Source: Shewanella polaris | GTDB lineage: Bacteria; Pseudomonadota; Gammaproteobacteria; Enterobacterales; Shewanellaceae | Assembly: GCF_006385555.1 (NCBI RefSeq) | Contig: NZ_CP041036.1 | Coordinates: 124,001 to 188,000 of the forward strand | Direction: 5' to 3' | Length of the DNA: 64,000 bases | Shown here: piece after piece, positions 1 through 14,031 of the stretch | How the letters are laid out: each line of letters begins with the position of its first letter | Numbering within the stretch: position 1 is the first letter of the stretch | The notes under the pieces: generated by a model | Database searches by the model: none | Told to the model about the DNA's origin: nothing | Seen by the model: only the letters and a program-made list of their open reading frames with translations | Program-made: the position numbers and the translations under genes

Positions 1-69
1 TGCGATACCCCAAATGGTATAAGCACAAACTGCCAGTAAAACTCCTTTACGGTATTCTAAATCAGGCAT
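1..69 (-). CDS. rarD: RarD-like EamA-family permease, N-terminal fragment
   Basis: This is the first 23 codons of a gene that runs off the left edge. The start ATG is at 67-69 on the minus strand. The translated start reads MPDLEYRKGVLLAVCAYTIW, which matches my memory of how RarD proteins begin (EYRKGV, then the first membrane helix ending in a WGI motif). RarD is a ten-helix drug/metabolite-type permease of unknown physiological substrate. In E. coli rarD, yigI and recQ also lie close together, and the next two genes here are a YigI-like thioesterase and recQ, which supports the call. Only the N-terminus can be judged. Confidence 0.75.
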   Translation of the reverse strand, partial: MPDLEYRKGVLLAVCAYTIWGIA

Positions 70-195
70 AGTCAATCAATAATGGGCGTAACGAGAAGAA
101 GATGGCGATTGTAGGTCGCCATTTTGGATGACACAAGTGATTAAGCGAATTCTTTTATTGTATGGCTTTTAGCTTTGCAAGACAGATCTTTATTG

Positions 196-660
196 TCAAC
201 CCACCATATAAGTTCCTGTGCCAAATGCAATATGGACACCTTGTTCATTATGTAATTCCATTCGGCACACTGATACCCGGTTACCAGAACGGATAACACT
301 ACCTGTGCCAGTAAAAATCTCGCCACGACCTGGGCGTAAAAAGTCTACCCGCATATCGATCGTGCCCAAGGTTGTAAGACGCTGTTGTAACTCTTCTATG
401 GTCCAATCTTCTTTACTGGCAACTAGCCCTGCAAAAACCGTAAGTCCACCAACAACATCAAGTATTGTTGCGGTGACACCGCCATGAAGAATATTTTGAT
501 GGATATTACCGATGAGTTCTGGCTTCATTTTTATCACGACTTCAACCCCATTGATGTCGTAATGTTTTATATCTAAACCAAGCAGATTATGGAATGGAAC
601 ATGTTGGTCAAAAATATCTGCAACTTGCTGTAAAATCTGAGTTTTAATGGTGGTGGTCAT
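196..660 (-). CDS. yigI: YigI-like hotdog-fold thioesterase
   Basis: This is a 154-residue protein of the PaaI/YigI hotdog thioesterase family, predicted to hydrolyse acyl-CoA thioesters in the cytoplasm; its natural substrate cannot be read from sequence. The central segment with N-x-HGGVTATILD (about residues 57-68) is the typical helix of this fold, with the Asp as the usual catalytic acid. The C-terminal part carries the conserved R-x-DFLRPGR stretch. I chose the ATG at 658-660 because AAGGA sits six bases upstream; a TTG two codons earlier is less likely. It lies between rarD (same strand) and recQ (opposite strand), the arrangement expected for yigI. Confidence 0.8.
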   Translation of the reverse strand: MTTTIKTQILQQVADIFDQHVPFHNLLGLDIKHYDINGVEVVIKMKPELIGNIHQNILHGGVTATILDVVGGLTVFAGLVASKEDWTIEELQQRLTTLGTIDMRVDFLRPGRGEIFTGTGSVIRSGNRVSVCRMELHNEQGVHIAFGTGTYMVG

Positions 661-861
661 GAGCAATCCTTGTCGGTCATTATTATTATTATTTTATTAA
701 TTCTAAGGCAGCTTGCTGCCATAGAGTATTTAATCTAACCCTAAAGTGACCTCAACTCAAACTTCTATCTTGAATGAAAACATCGCAAAAGTGTTTTGGT
801 TCAAGACTTCTGTGACTGAGTGCTTTAAAATGAGTGCCCCTTGAATGATAATGTAGTGTGA

Positions 862-2709
862 ATGGATACTCCGATTTCGGCCAATATTGCGACCTCAGAT
901 GAGTTGACGACAGAGCAAGATGTGCTTGCCACTAGCTTGCAGCAAGTTTTTGGTTATCGTGCCTTTCGTGAAGGGCAGCGAGAAGTTATAGAGCAAAGTT
1001 TACAAGGCCAAGACACCTTAGTTATTATGCCTACGGGTGGCGGCAAAAGTATATGTTATCAATTGCCTGCTATTGTGTTGCCTGGTGTGGCAGTGGTGGT
1101 GTCGCCATTAATTTCGTTGATGAAGGACCAAGTCGACAGTTTGATACAAAGTGGGGTATCGGCGGCTTATCTCAATTCATCTTTACCGCGCGAGCAAAGT
1201 GCGGAGGTACTTCGTAAGCTTCACGCTGGTGAGATTAAGTTGTTATATGTGTCACCGGAGCGTTTGTTGCGCCCTGACTTTATTGAACGCCTTCAATCAG
1301 TTGATGTTTCTATGTTTGCCGTTGATGAAGCGCATTGCATTAGTCAATGGGGTCATGATTTTAGACCTGAATATGCGGCATTAGGGCAGTTAAAACAGTA
1401 TTTCCCCTATTTACCTTTAATGGCATTGACTGCGACAGCCGATCACGCGACGCGTTTAAGTATTTGTGAACGTTTAGGTGTGACGCCTTATACTTTGTTA
1501 TCAAGTTTCGATCGCCCTAATATTCGTTATACCGTGGCTGAAAAGCTTAATGCGGCTAATCAATTACGTCAGTTTTTAACTATCCAAAATGGCACCAGTG
1601 GAATTGTGTATTGCAGTAGCCGACGTCGAGTGGATGAGGTTGCTGAGCGTTTACGCTTACAGGGATTTAATGCCCAAGCTTATCATGCCGGTTTAAGCCA
1701 GGAAGAACGTGGCAATGTTCAAGATAAGTTTTTAAAAGACCAAGTTGATATTGTGGTGGCAACTGTGGCATTCGGCATGGGAATTAATAAATCTAACGTG
1801 CGCTTTGTCGTACATTACGATATTCCTAAAAGTATTGAAGCTTATTACCAAGAAACAGGCCGTGCTGGTCGTGATGGATTGGATGCTGAGGCGTATTTGT
1901 TGTTTGACCCTGCCGATATTGGTCGCGTTAGACATTTGATTGAACAATCTGAACCAGGGCCCCAACAGCAAGTCGAATTTCATAAATTGAATACCATGGC
2001 AGCATTTGCAGAAGCGCAAACTTGTCGCCGCCAAGTGTTGCTAAATTATTTTGATGAAGTGGCATCAAAGCCTTGTGGTAACTGTGATATCTGTCTTGAC
2101 CCACCTAAGCGATATGATGGAACTGAAGACGCACAAAAAGTGCTGTCTTGTATTTATCGTTTGCAGCAACGTTTTGGTATCCATCATGTTATTGAAGTCT
2201 TGCGCGGGTCTAAAGCGGCTAATGTGGTCGATAGAGGTCATGATAAATTATCGACATGGGGCATTGGTAAAGATAAGTCCACCGAGTTTTGGCTCAGTGT
2301 GATCCGCCAATTAATTCATTTAGGTTTAATGAGTCAGGACATCACTCGGGGATCTGCGATTAAGCTTAATCCTGCCGCAAGGCCGATATTGAAAGCTGAG
2401 TTATCGCTTATGTTAGCCGTACCGCGGATTCAACTGCTTGATGTTAAACGTAAACCAAATTCCCGTGCGCCGCAGCAATACGATCGTAAACTCTTTGCGC
2501 GTTTAAAATTATTGCGTCGTGAACTTGCTGAGAAAAACGACATTCCACCTTACTTAGTGTTTAACGATGCAACCTTAGCAGAAATGTCGGCTATGCTACC
2601 CACTAGTCCGGGTGAGATGCTTGCGGTCAATGGGGTCGGACAGATTAAACTGGACCGATTTGGCGGCGAGTTTTTAGATGAAATATCTGATTATCTAACA
2701 CAAGGCTAA
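862..2709 (+). CDS. recQ: ATP-dependent DNA helicase RecQ
   Basis: This is a 615-residue 3'-5' superfamily 2 DNA helicase acting in recombinational repair and restart of stalled forks (RecF pathway). The Walker A motif TGGGKS is at residues 58-63 and the DEAH box at 155-158, followed by the RecQ-specific loop [13 protein letters not shown]. Motif VI appears as [10 protein letters not shown]. The zinc-binding cysteines follow (CRRQ, then CGNCDIC), then the winged-helix RQC domain. The last 80 or so residues form an HRDC domain containing the [10 protein letters not shown] turn. Length matches E. coli RecQ (about 610). It is transcribed alone, divergently from the thioesterase gene. No strong ribosome binding site precedes the ATG. 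Confidence 0.97.
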   Translation: MDTPISANIATSDELTTEQDVLATSLQQVFGYRAFREGQREVIEQSLQGQDTLVIMPTGGGKSICYQLPAIVLPGVAVVVSPLISLMKDQVDSLIQSGVSAAYLNSSLPREQSAEVLRKLHAGEIKLLYVSPERLLRPDFIERLQSVDVSMFAVDEAHCISQWGHDFRPEYAALGQLKQYFPYLPLMALTATADHATRLSICERLGVTPYTLLSSFDRPNIRYTVAEKLNAANQLRQFLTIQNGTSGIVYCSSRRRVDEVAERLRLQGFNAQAYHAGLSQEERGNVQDKFLKDQVDIVVATVAFGMGINKSNVRFVVHYDIPKSIEAYYQETGRAGRDGLDAEAYLLFDPADIGRVRHLIEQSEPGPQQQVEFHKLNTMAAFAEAQTCRRQVLLNYFDEVASKPCGNCDICLDPPKRYDGTEDAQKVLSCIYRLQQRFGIHHVIEVLRGSKAANVVDRGHDKLSTWGIGKDKSTEFWLSVIRQLIHLGLMSQDITRGSAIKLNPAARPILKAELSLMLAVPRIQLLDVKRKPNSRAPQQYDRKLFARLKLLRRELAEKNDIPPYLVFNDATLAEMSAMLPTSPGEMLAVNGVGQIKLDRFGGEFLDEISDYLTQG

Positions 2710-2722
2710 CCATCAACATTTA

Positions 2723-4558
2723 TTATAATTTCTGATTATGTTCTTGGGACTTTATTTTGTTTAATTGATTTAATACCGCTTTTTTCAATAACGCATCAAA
2801 ACTATCAAGTTGGTGCAAACTGGCTACACCAATATTTACTTTACCTTCAGTTTGCCATTCTTCGAGCACATGCTCTATTTGGCTTACCACTCTTGCGGCT
2901 CCAATTGGCGATGTATGTGGTAACAGGATAATCAGTTCATTTGGACTGTGGTGGAATAACTGGTCTTGTTCTCTAAGGGTATTTTTTAGCCTAGGAGTAA
3001 TAAACGGCATATCCGTAGTAAGAATATGGCTCATATCGATAAGCAACATGCTTAGTTGATAATGTCCATGCTTAGCATTATCTAACATGTTATTGATATT
3101 TAATTGTTGATTTTCAATATTATTCTTAACGTTGTTGGTGTTGCGAGGGTTTCTGGTTATAAATATCACTAATCCAATTGACATTATTAGGATGATGAGT
3201 GCCGTTAATATCAAGCTTTGGTTAATGTTACTAGACTTTTGAGGCGGATCGATAGGCTCACTTTGTGCCGTTATTTTAGCTTTGTATTGCATAAAATGAG
3301 CATTGTTTAATTTTTCAGCCGCTTGTTTTGCAGCATCAAAACGCTGCACTTGAAATTGATAAGCGGATTCAAATTGATTTTTTTCGGCATAGTATTGGCT
3401 GATTATCTGGTTAAATTCTTCTAAATCCGAAAACTGTTTAAGCTCTGTGGCTTGTTCAATAATATCATTCAGTAACGATAATGCTTGATTGTCTTTATGT
3501 TGTGCAAAATATACTTTAGCTAATGTACGCTTGATGCGCATGACGTAGATAGGTTCTTGGTATTTAGTGAATATGTTGATGCTTGAAAGCGCTTTCTGCT
3601 CGGCAATATCGTAATTTCCGACGTATAAATTAATCATTGCGAGTAGCCCATACTGATAGGCAAGATCTCGCTCAGAATCTATTTCTGTGTTGAAGTTTTT
3701 TATTTTATCTAAATAATATAGCACCTTGGGTTTGTCTTTAAGCGTAATATTGATCAGTGCTAAGTTGATTATCACTGTAGATTTTATTTTCCCAAATGAA
3801 GACATGTCTTTATAGGCTTCTTCAGAAAAGTTTAGAGCCTCTTGATAATCCCCTTGGGATAGAAATACATTTGAAATTTCCGATTGGATAAATGAGATTG
3901 GAAGTAAGTACCAATGTTGAGGTTGGTTTTGGGCTTCTTCGTAACTAGCTAATGCTAAACGTAAATCCTCAATTGCAGCATTATAGTTTTCTAAACTGGT
4001 ATTTTGTCTACTTCGGTTATAAAGATTATTCACGATTGCCTGCTTCTCTGAATAAAGATTTGCCAATCTCAATGATTCCTCTGTAAGAATTTGTTCTTGA
4101 AGCACATTGCCCAAGTTTTGTTGTGCTTCTGCTTGGCATTGAATAAAGTAAGGACGAGCGGTGTCATACTTATATTGTCGAGCATTAATCTCACCTTGTT
4201 TTGCCAAAATAATAGCTTGATTAAATTCACCAAATTCCAATAAATTAAAACAATGTAATAGGCTTAATCGTAGTGCATCAATATTGGTTAATGGTTGCTG
4301 AGTATGTTGTTGAACAAGTGAATCAATAAGTACTTTGGCTTCTGCAGATCGTTGAGAATTGATATTGTTGATCACATCGAGTTGTTCGCGAGTGCTGAGC
4401 AGTTGAGTTTGGACAATAATATTGTCTGAGAGTAATAAACGTTGAGATGCTTGAGCAAAAACAGAAGAGGTCACAAAATATAGCGTTAGCCCCATGAGCA
4501 AAGCGACAATGAGACTAAAGTTATAATTAATGTTCTTTTTCGCTAACGTCATCGTCAT
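2723..4558 (-). CDS. TPR membrane protein with a degenerate GGDEF domain
   Basis: This protein of about 611 residues has a signal peptide or anchor near the N-terminus (hydrophobic run ending VTSSVFAQA). A long all-helical region with TPR-like repeats follows, then one membrane helix about 150 residues from the C-terminus and a final domain of about 110 residues. That last domain has the layout of GGDEF diguanylate cyclases (LLIDMSHI, then a hairpin ending ELIILLPHT), but the signature is replaced by HSPNE, so it should not make cyclic di-GMP. It may bind a ligand or partner; the function is unknown. An ATG 18 codons upstream (4610-4612) is also possible, but the start used here gives a better signal peptide. 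It converges on recQ with a 13-bp gap. Confidence 0.75.
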   Translation of the reverse strand: MTMTLAKKNINYNFSLIVALLMGLTLYFVTSSVFAQASQRLLLSDNIIVQTQLLSTREQLDVINNINSQRSAEAKVLIDSLVQQHTQQPLTNIDALRLSLLHCFNLLEFGEFNQAIILAKQGEINARQYKYDTARPYFIQCQAEAQQNLGNVLQEQILTEESLRLANLYSEKQAIVNNLYNRSRQNTSLENYNAAIEDLRLALASYEEAQNQPQHWYLLPISFIQSEISNVFLSQGDYQEALNFSEEAYKDMSSFGKIKSTVIINLALINITLKDKPKVLYYLDKIKNFNTEIDSERDLAYQYGLLAMINLYVGNYDIAEQKALSSINIFTKYQEPIYVMRIKRTLAKVYFAQHKDNQALSLLNDIIEQATELKQFSDLEEFNQIISQYYAEKNQFESAYQFQVQRFDAAKQAAEKLNNAHFMQYKAKITAQSEPIDPPQKSSNINQSLILTALIILIMSIGLVIFITRNPRNTNNVKNNIENQQLNINNMLDNAKHGHYQLSMLLIDMSHILTTDMPFITPRLKNTLREQDQLFHHSPNELIILLPHTSPIGAARVVSQIEHVLEEWQTEGKVNIGVASLHQLDSFDALLKKAVLNQLNKIKSQEHNQKL

Positions 4559-4773
4559 TTGTCTACTCAATATGGGGAATGTCAGTATACGGTTATTTCT
4601 GTCGTGAGACATAATAATATAATTGATGCAGTGACTTAGGTCTGAGTTTATTTGTACATATCGAAATGACGTTGTGTTAGCTGGCAGTCATTAAATTTAG
4701 TCTGTTAAATGTTATTATCACTGTAATGAAGCACTAGTACATCATCATCTTTTTCATCTTGACCAAATTAGGG

Positions 4774-4802
4774 TTGACACAGAAGGCTGCTCGCGTTATT
4801 TA
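4774..4802 (+). promoter_or_regulatory. leu operon sigma-70 promoter
   Basis: A perfect -35 box TTGACA (4774-4779) is followed after 17 bp by TATTTA (4797-4802), which is a reasonable -10. It lies about 60 bases upstream of the leucine leader peptide start, as expected for an attenuated amino acid operon. Predicted by eye only. Confidence 0.7.
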
Positions 4803-4862
4803 TTAAGCACAGACATATTTTATGCATCGCATATTTAGTTATTTAAAGTGAATATTAACGTT

Positions 4863-4946
4863 ATGAACACAAAATTGATTCTACTCGGACTCCTTCTCCT
4901 CTCACGCATAACCTGCGCGGAGTCCTTTGTGTCACATGCAAAATAA
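4863..4946 (+). CDS. leuL: leu operon leader peptide
   Basis: This is a 27-codon ORF, MNTKLILLGLLLLSR then ITCAESFVSHAK, ending in TAA. Seven of codons 5-13 are leucine (TTG, CTA, CTC, CTC, CTT, CTC, CTC), the typical sensor of leucyl-tRNA supply. It sits between the leu promoter and an intrinsic terminator that precedes leuA, so it is the leader of a transcription attenuator. A ribosome stalling on these leucine codons should favour the antiterminator and allow transcription into leuABCD. It is too short for most gene callers. Confidence 0.9.
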   Translation: MNTKLILLGLLLLSRITCAESFVSHAK

Positions 4947-4993
4947 TTCATTAAGCATACACAAACCCCGCGCTGATAGCCGCGGGGTTTTTT
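4888..4993 (+). promoter_or_regulatory. leucine transcription attenuator (pause hairpin, antiterminator, terminator)
   Basis: Three alternative structures can be read. GGACTCC (4888-4894) pairs with GGAGTCC (4919-4925), giving a hairpin inside leuL. GCGCGG (4915-4920) is complementary to CCGCGC (4968-4973), a candidate antiterminator. The terminator is AAACCCCGCG (4963-4972) paired with CGCGGGGTTT (4981-4990), followed by a run of T to 4993. The first and second pairings share bases 4919-4920 and the second and third share 4968-4972, so they are mutually exclusive, which is the logic of ribosome-mediated attenuation. Confidence 0.88.
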
Positions 4994-5074
4994 GTTTCTA
5001 GCCCTTTTGAAATGTACCAGTTGTGATATTTGCAGTTAGGTAAATAGATACATGATGGTCGATGGAGAAATTCG

Positions 5075-7733
<2,659 letters not shown>

Positions 7734-7734
<1 letters not shown>

Positions 7735-9146
7735 TGGTCCAAGTGACAGGTAAAACTTTATATGAAAAAGTGTGGGATGCCCATATTGTCGCCTCTCCGG
7801 AGGGAGAAGCGCCAGTAGTTTATGTGGATCGCCATTTAGTTCACGAAGTGACTTCGCCGCAGGCATTTAGCGGGTTAAAGGTGGCAGGCCGCAAACTACG
7901 TGCACCACAAAAAACCTTTGCTACTATGGATCATAATACCTCTACTCGCAGTGCCAGTTTAGATGCGTTAAGCCCTATGGCGCGTACTCAAGTTGAAACT
8001 TTAGCGCAAAATTGTAAAGAGTTTGGGGTGCGTTTGTACGATATTCACCACCCTAATCAAGGTATTGTCCATGTAATGGGACCTGAATTAGGCATTACCT
8101 TACCGGGCACTGTTATTGTGTGTGGAGACTCTCATACCGCAACTCATGGTGCATTTGGTGCGTTAGCATTTGGTATTGGTACATCCGAAGTTGAACACGT
8201 GTTGGCTACACAAACCTTACGCCAGTTAAAAGCCAAGAATATGAAAGTTGAAGTGCGTGGCAAAGTAACCGATGGCGTTACGGCTAAAGATATCGTATTA
8301 GCGATTATTGGCAAGCTCGGCATGGATGGTGGTACAGGTTTCGTGGTTGAGTTTTGTGGTGAAGCCATTGAAGCATTAACCATGGAAGGTCGGATGACCT
8401 TATGTAACATGGCCATCGAAATGGGCGCTAAAGCTGGCATGATTGCGCCTGACCAAACCACATTTAATTATTTAAAAGGTCGTGAGTTTGCACCCAAAGA
8501 TGATGTGTGGGAGCAAGCTGTTGCAGCATGGTCTGAGCTTAACACTGACGCGGATGCTGTTTTTGATGCCGAAGTGGTATTAGATGCTAACGATATCGCA
8601 CCGCAGTTAACCTGGGGAACTAACCCTGGTCAAGTGGTTGCTATTGATGGCGTGGTGCCGAACCCTGATGTTGAAACTAACAGCACTAACCGCACCAGCA
8701 TGATTAAAGCATTAGAGTATATCGGCCTTACACCGGGCACTAAGATGACAGACATTAGCATCAATAAAGTGTTTATTGGTTCTTGTACTAACTCACGTAT
8801 TGAAGATTTACGTTCAGCTGCTGCGCACGCTAAAAACCGTAAAGTAGCCAATGGTGTTGTCGCTATTGTGGTGCCGGGTTCTGGCCAAGTGAAGTTACAA
8901 GCAGAAGCTGAAGGTTTAGACAAAATTTTTATTGAAGCTGGCTTTGAATGGCGTTTACCAGGATGCTCCATGTGTTTAGCCATGAATGATGATCGTTTAG
9001 AAGCAGGCGATCGCTGTGCTTCAACCAGTAACCGTAATTTTGAAGGTCGTCAAGGTCGTGGCAGTCGTACCCATTTGGTCAGCCCTGCTATGGCTGCGGC
9101 AGCTGCTGTTGCGGGTCATTTCGTTGATATTCGTCAACCTTACTAA
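7734..9146 (+). CDS. leuC: isopropylmalate isomerase large subunit
   Basis: This 470-residue protein is the iron-sulphur subunit of 3-isopropylmalate dehydratase, which interconverts 2- and 3-isopropylmalate together with LeuD. The cluster cysteines of the aconitase family are visible as IGSCTNSR and, 60 residues on, [42 protein letters not shown] is the conserved substrate-binding stretch. It follows leuB with a one-base overlap and is separated from leuD by 21 bp. Confidence 0.98.
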
Positions 9147-9167
9147 TTAGCTAAACAAGGATATTTT

Positions 9168-9773
9168 ATGCAAGCTTTTACAGCACATACCGGTTTAGCG
9201 GTAGCCATTGATAGTGCCAATGTCGACACTGATCAGATTATTCCAAAACAGTTTTTGTCTAAAGTGACCCGTGATGGTTTTGGGGTGCATTTGTTCCATG
9301 ATTGGCGATATTTAGATGATGCAGGCGATAAGCCTAATCTTGATTTCAGCTTAAATCAGCCTCGTTATAAAGGCGCTTCTATTTTATTGGCACAAGAAAA
9401 TTTTGGCTGTGGGTCGTCGCGTGAACATGCGCCATGGGCATTGGCTGATTTTGGCTTTCGAGTGGTTATTGCGCCGACGTTTGCCGATATTTTTTACGGT
9501 AACTCGATTAATAATGGCTTGTTACCCGTTAAGCTAACTTCAGTTCAAGTACAGCAATTAATCGATGAAGTCACCGCTAAAGAAGGGGCGCAGATTACGG
9601 TAGATTTACAAGCGTTAACTGTTACATCACCTTCTGGAAGCGTGTTCGATTTCACCATTGTGGAGTCAGCAAGGCACAAGTTATTGAATGGTCTTGATGC
9701 TATCGGATTGACTTTGTCATTTGGACAACAGATCAGTGATTATGAAACGGATATACCAGCTTGGTATGCATAA
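9168..9773 (+). CDS. leuD: isopropylmalate isomerase small subunit
   Basis: This 201-residue swivel-domain subunit completes the isomerase with LeuC. Recognisable parts are [13 protein letters not shown] near the N-terminus and the [14 protein letters not shown] motif, which carries the substrate-binding serine and arginine. Length matches E. coli LeuD (201). It has a good AAGGA ribosome binding site and ends the leu operon, with an intrinsic terminator about 50 bp downstream. Confidence 0.98.
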   Translation: MQAFTAHTGLAVAIDSANVDTDQIIPKQFLSKVTRDGFGVHLFHDWRYLDDAGDKPNLDFSLNQPRYKGASILLAQENFGCGSSREHAPWALADFGFRVVIAPTFADIFYGNSINNGLLPVKLTSVQVQQLIDEVTAKEGAQITVDLQALTVTSPSGSVFDFTIVESARHKLLNGLDAIGLTLSFGQQISDYETDIPAWYA

Positions 9774-9819
9774 TTTGATGTGATATCGCATTGTAAACAC
9801 ACTGTTATTTCTTTGTTTG

Positions 9820-9853
9820 AAACCTCTTTATGTTGTCATAAAGAGGTTTTTTT
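9820..9853 (+). terminator. intrinsic terminator of the leu operon
   Basis: AACCTCTTTA (9821-9830) pairs perfectly with TAAAGAGGTT (9839-9848), loop TGTTGTCA, followed by T residues to 9853. Confidence 0.92.
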
Positions 9854-10080
9854 CGTTTTTTAATTGTAATTATTTTTATGTGACCAATTTGTGTATGAAT
9901 AGCCATCAGTCAAATGCCAAACGATTGCACTTAATCCAATAAGCACACCTTTGTATTGGAATTTATTTTTTTAATTCATTGTAATTAAATTAAAAATTGT
10001 AATATTGCCTAAAAATTTAGTTGATTAAGTTTACACTCATATCTGTTTTTACTGTCAGTTTACTTAATGAAAGTTAAAAA

Positions 10081-10096
10081 TTTGATCGCGATCACA
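10081..10096 (+). promoter_or_regulatory. candidate CRP binding site upstream of fadL
   Basis: TTTGA-TCGCGA-TCACA matches the CRP consensus TGTGA-N6-TCACA at 9 of 10 positions, and the flanks are A/T rich and nearly symmetrical. It lies about 150 bp upstream of the fadL start. The rest of the 474-bp gap between leuD and fadL holds the leu terminator and A/T-rich sequence with no further gene that I can see. Confidence 0.55.
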
Positions 10097-10247
10097 ATTT
10101 AAAATTGAATGACTCACAGGTTATTCAGCCCTCCCACGGTATTGCAAAGCATCTTTTGATCGGTAAACTGACAGCTTCATTTAAATCGAGCTTTTACTCT
10201 ATGCAGGTCGATTTATGCAGTTTGAAACTAAAACACAGAGAATCATA

Positions 10248-11600
10248 ATGAAAAAAACAGTGTTAACGTTGGCGATTAGCGCCATTGTTTTTGGGGCAAC
10301 AACTCAAGTGAACGCAGCTGGCTTTCAGCTTTCAGAATATTCAGCCACAGGCCTAGGTCGTGCATTTGCTGGTGAAGCCGCGATGGCTGACAATGCTTCT
10401 GCTCAGGCTCGAAACCCAGCCATGTTGTCATATTTAGAAGGCCGCCAATTGTCTGGTGGTGGTATCTATGTGATGCCAAATGTCGATGTTGTTGGTGATG
10501 TTGCCCTTTCTTCATCCTTGTTAGGTTCAGAGCCATTAGTTATAAATGCTGATGCCTATGATGTAGCAGACAATGCACTTGTGCCTAATTTTTACTATTC
10601 TAATCAATTGAATGACCAATGGACTTGGGGTCTAGCGGTGAATTCTAATTATGGTTTAGCGACCGATGTTCCAGTATCGGATGCAGCCGCTATTTTTGGC
10701 AGCAAGACGTCGGTTACCACTGTAGAGTTCAATCCTAGTGTTGCTTACCGTATTGATGAGACATTTACCGTAGGTGCTGGTTTACGTATTGTATATGGTG
10801 AAGGTGAACTGGATGCGACTACGCCGAGTTGGATGGATTCAATTAAATCTAATGCTAATGTACCTGAAAGCATCAGTGAACTTTTACCCGATGGTGGTAC
10901 GAGTTTGAAGTCAATGGAAGGTAATGATATTGGCTATGGCTGGAAAGCGGGTGCCAGTTGGCAGGTTAATTCGGCGAACCGTATTGGTTTGGCTTACCAT
11001 AGTGGTGTCGACCTTAAATTAGACGGTCATGTTTCAGGGCTACTTTATACTGGTGATCAAGATAGCGAGATTGATGCATACTTGCCTATTGAGTTACCAG
11101 CATTTGCTGAGCTTGCTTCTTATCATCAGTTAACTGAAAATTGGGCTATGCATGCCAGTATCAATTGGACAGAATGGAGCGTTTTTGACAAACTAGAGGC
11201 GCATTTCACTGGTGACGTAAAGCCTGTTGGTGACTTAGAGTCTGATGTAGTAAAAGAAGAAAACTTTAAAGATAACTGGCGTTATGCAATTGGTACAACG
11301 TACTTGGTAAATAACCAATGGACAATTCGTGCTGGCATGGCGCTTGATAAAACGGCTGTTGACGATCAAGATCGCACCACGACTATCCCCGACACTGACC
11401 GTTTATGGTTTAGTGTGGGTACTGGTTACCAAGTATCCCAAAATTTGAATGTTGATGTAGGTGTTACTTATATTCGCACTCATGGTGATGCCCCGATTAA
11501 CGAGACACAAGATCTATTGGGTATCGCATCAGTTGGGTTTACTGGTGAAGCGACGGGTGATGTTTGGCTCGCTGGTGTACAGTTAAGCTATAAAATGTAG
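10248..11600 (+). CDS. fadL: FadL-family outer-membrane long-chain fatty acid transporter
   Basis: This is a 450-residue OmpP1/FadL-type outer-membrane beta-barrel that takes up long-chain fatty acids or other hydrophobic compounds. A Sec signal peptide (MKKTVLTLAISAIVFGATTQ, cleaved after VNA) leads into AGFQLSEYSATGLGRAFAGEAA and the family hallmark N-A-x-x-x-x-RNPA, the start of the hatch domain that plugs the barrel. The protein ends in alternating beta strands (LAGVQLSYKM), as expected for outer-membrane assembly. I prefer the ATG at 10248 over one 11 codons upstream because it begins a standard signal peptide. It is a single gene with its own terminator. Genomes of this group often have several FadL paralogues, so substrate specificity is uncertain. 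Confidence 0.88.
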   Translation: MKKTVLTLAISAIVFGATTQVNAAGFQLSEYSATGLGRAFAGEAAMADNASAQARNPAMLSYLEGRQLSGGGIYVMPNVDVVGDVALSSSLLGSEPLVINADAYDVADNALVPNFYYSNQLNDQWTWGLAVNSNYGLATDVPVSDAAAIFGSKTSVTTVEFNPSVAYRIDETFTVGAGLRIVYGEGELDATTPSWMDSIKSNANVPESISELLPDGGTSLKSMEGNDIGYGWKAGASWQVNSANRIGLAYHSGVDLKLDGHVSGLLYTGDQDSEIDAYLPIELPAFAELASYHQLTENWAMHASINWTEWSVFDKLEAHFTGDVKPVGDLESDVVKEENFKDNWRYAIGTTYLVNNQWTIRAGMALDKTAVDDQDRTTTIPDTDRLWFSVGTGYQVSQNLNVDVGVTYIRTHGDAPINETQDLLGIASVGFTGEATGDVWLAGVQLSYKM

Positions 11601-11619
11601 TTCAATATTATTGATAACT

Positions 11620-11646
11620 AGGCCTCGCAATTGCGGGGCCTTTTAA
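11620..11646 (+). terminator. intrinsic terminator after fadL
   Basis: GGCCTCGCAA (11621-11630) is directly followed by TTGCGGGGCC (11631-11640), a 10-bp stem with one G-T pair (the middle bases must open to form a loop), then TTTTAAT. Confidence 0.8.
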
Positions 11647-11735
11647 TATGAAATTGATGCTCAAAGAGGAACATTGTTTACAGTAATTTTAGATGTCTAT
11701 GTAGGAAATGATACTATTATGATTAAATAAAATAA

Positions 11736-13250
<1,515 letters not shown>

Positions 13251-13271
13251 CTTAATGAGTATTAAGATTAA

Positions 13272-13592
13272 TTAGACTTCAATATCAATATGTTGACTCG
13301 AGCTTTCTCCGCGAGTAGAGAATCGATCATCAGATTTCATTCGTCTAATGCGGCTACCGATGTTTTTTTTATCATTGACGGTTCGCGGTTTGGCTCGTCT
13401 TTCTTGGCGTGGTGCGTCTTGACGTTGAATGGCTATTTTATGGCTAACGCTCGGTGGCAATTGTGATTGAGGCGCTTCGTGACTGTCCGCACTAATTGGA
13501 CTCACATTGCTGACCTGTTTAACAATACGTTTATGTTCACTCACGGCCTGTACAGGCCGAGCTAACATGGCATAAATGCTGTCAATACTCAT
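13272..13592 (-). CDS. hypothetical basic, low-complexity protein
   Basis: I do not recognise this 106-residue protein. It begins MSIDSIYAMLARPVQAVSEH and has a polar, Pro/Ser/Gln-rich middle. It continues with a strongly basic stretch (RQERRAKPRTVNDKKNIGSRIRRMK) and ends in an acidic IDIEV tail. No signal peptide or membrane helix is seen and it is probably largely disordered. AAAGGAG sits six bases upstream of the ATG, an excellent ribosome binding site, which is the best sign that the gene is real. It converges on glpK. A nucleic-acid or anionic partner is conceivable from the charge, but that is only a guess. Confidence 0.6.
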   Translation of the reverse strand: MSIDSIYAMLARPVQAVSEHKRIVKQVSNVSPISADSHEAPQSQLPPSVSHKIAIQRQDAPRQERRAKPRTVNDKKNIGSRIRRMKSDDRFSTRGESSSQHIDIEV

Positions 13593-14031
13593 GTTGTGCT
13601 CCTTTGGCTGTGAAAAACTGTGATTGTTATCATCATAACTGTTTATCGACCCTTTTTGATTAAAATTTAATCTTTTTTAGGTTGCGAGTCGTCTGGTTGA
13701 TATTTCCGTTGGCGGTTAATGGCCTCACATCCGTTTCTCGCTGAAAGTGGTCATCAGTAATGATGCTTATTTTTTGATTATGAATAGTTATTTTAAATCT
13801 GTTAGCCCAAGCTAACTGAACTATATCAATATCACGGCGCTTTATACGCAATTTACTTAGACTATGCTACTTGTAGCTGGATTAAAATTCTGGTCACTAT
13901 CCGGCTATTATTCTGATCTAAGGTTAGTCACTCCCTATCAATTTGTTCTTTTTCTCTTTTGTTATCATATTGCTTTTAAGTATTTAAATTGTGTGATCGC
14001 CACTTTTTTCCTTTTGAGGCATTAAGAATAA

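Noticed and set aside
141..326. 61-codon minus-strand ORF overlapping the thioesterase gene
   Set aside because: Out of frame with the conserved thioesterase and without a start signal; shadow frame.
13660..13851. 63-codon minus-strand ORF upstream of the orphan gene
   Set aside because: TTG start without ribosome binding site and no recognisable features; kept only as part of the intergenic description.
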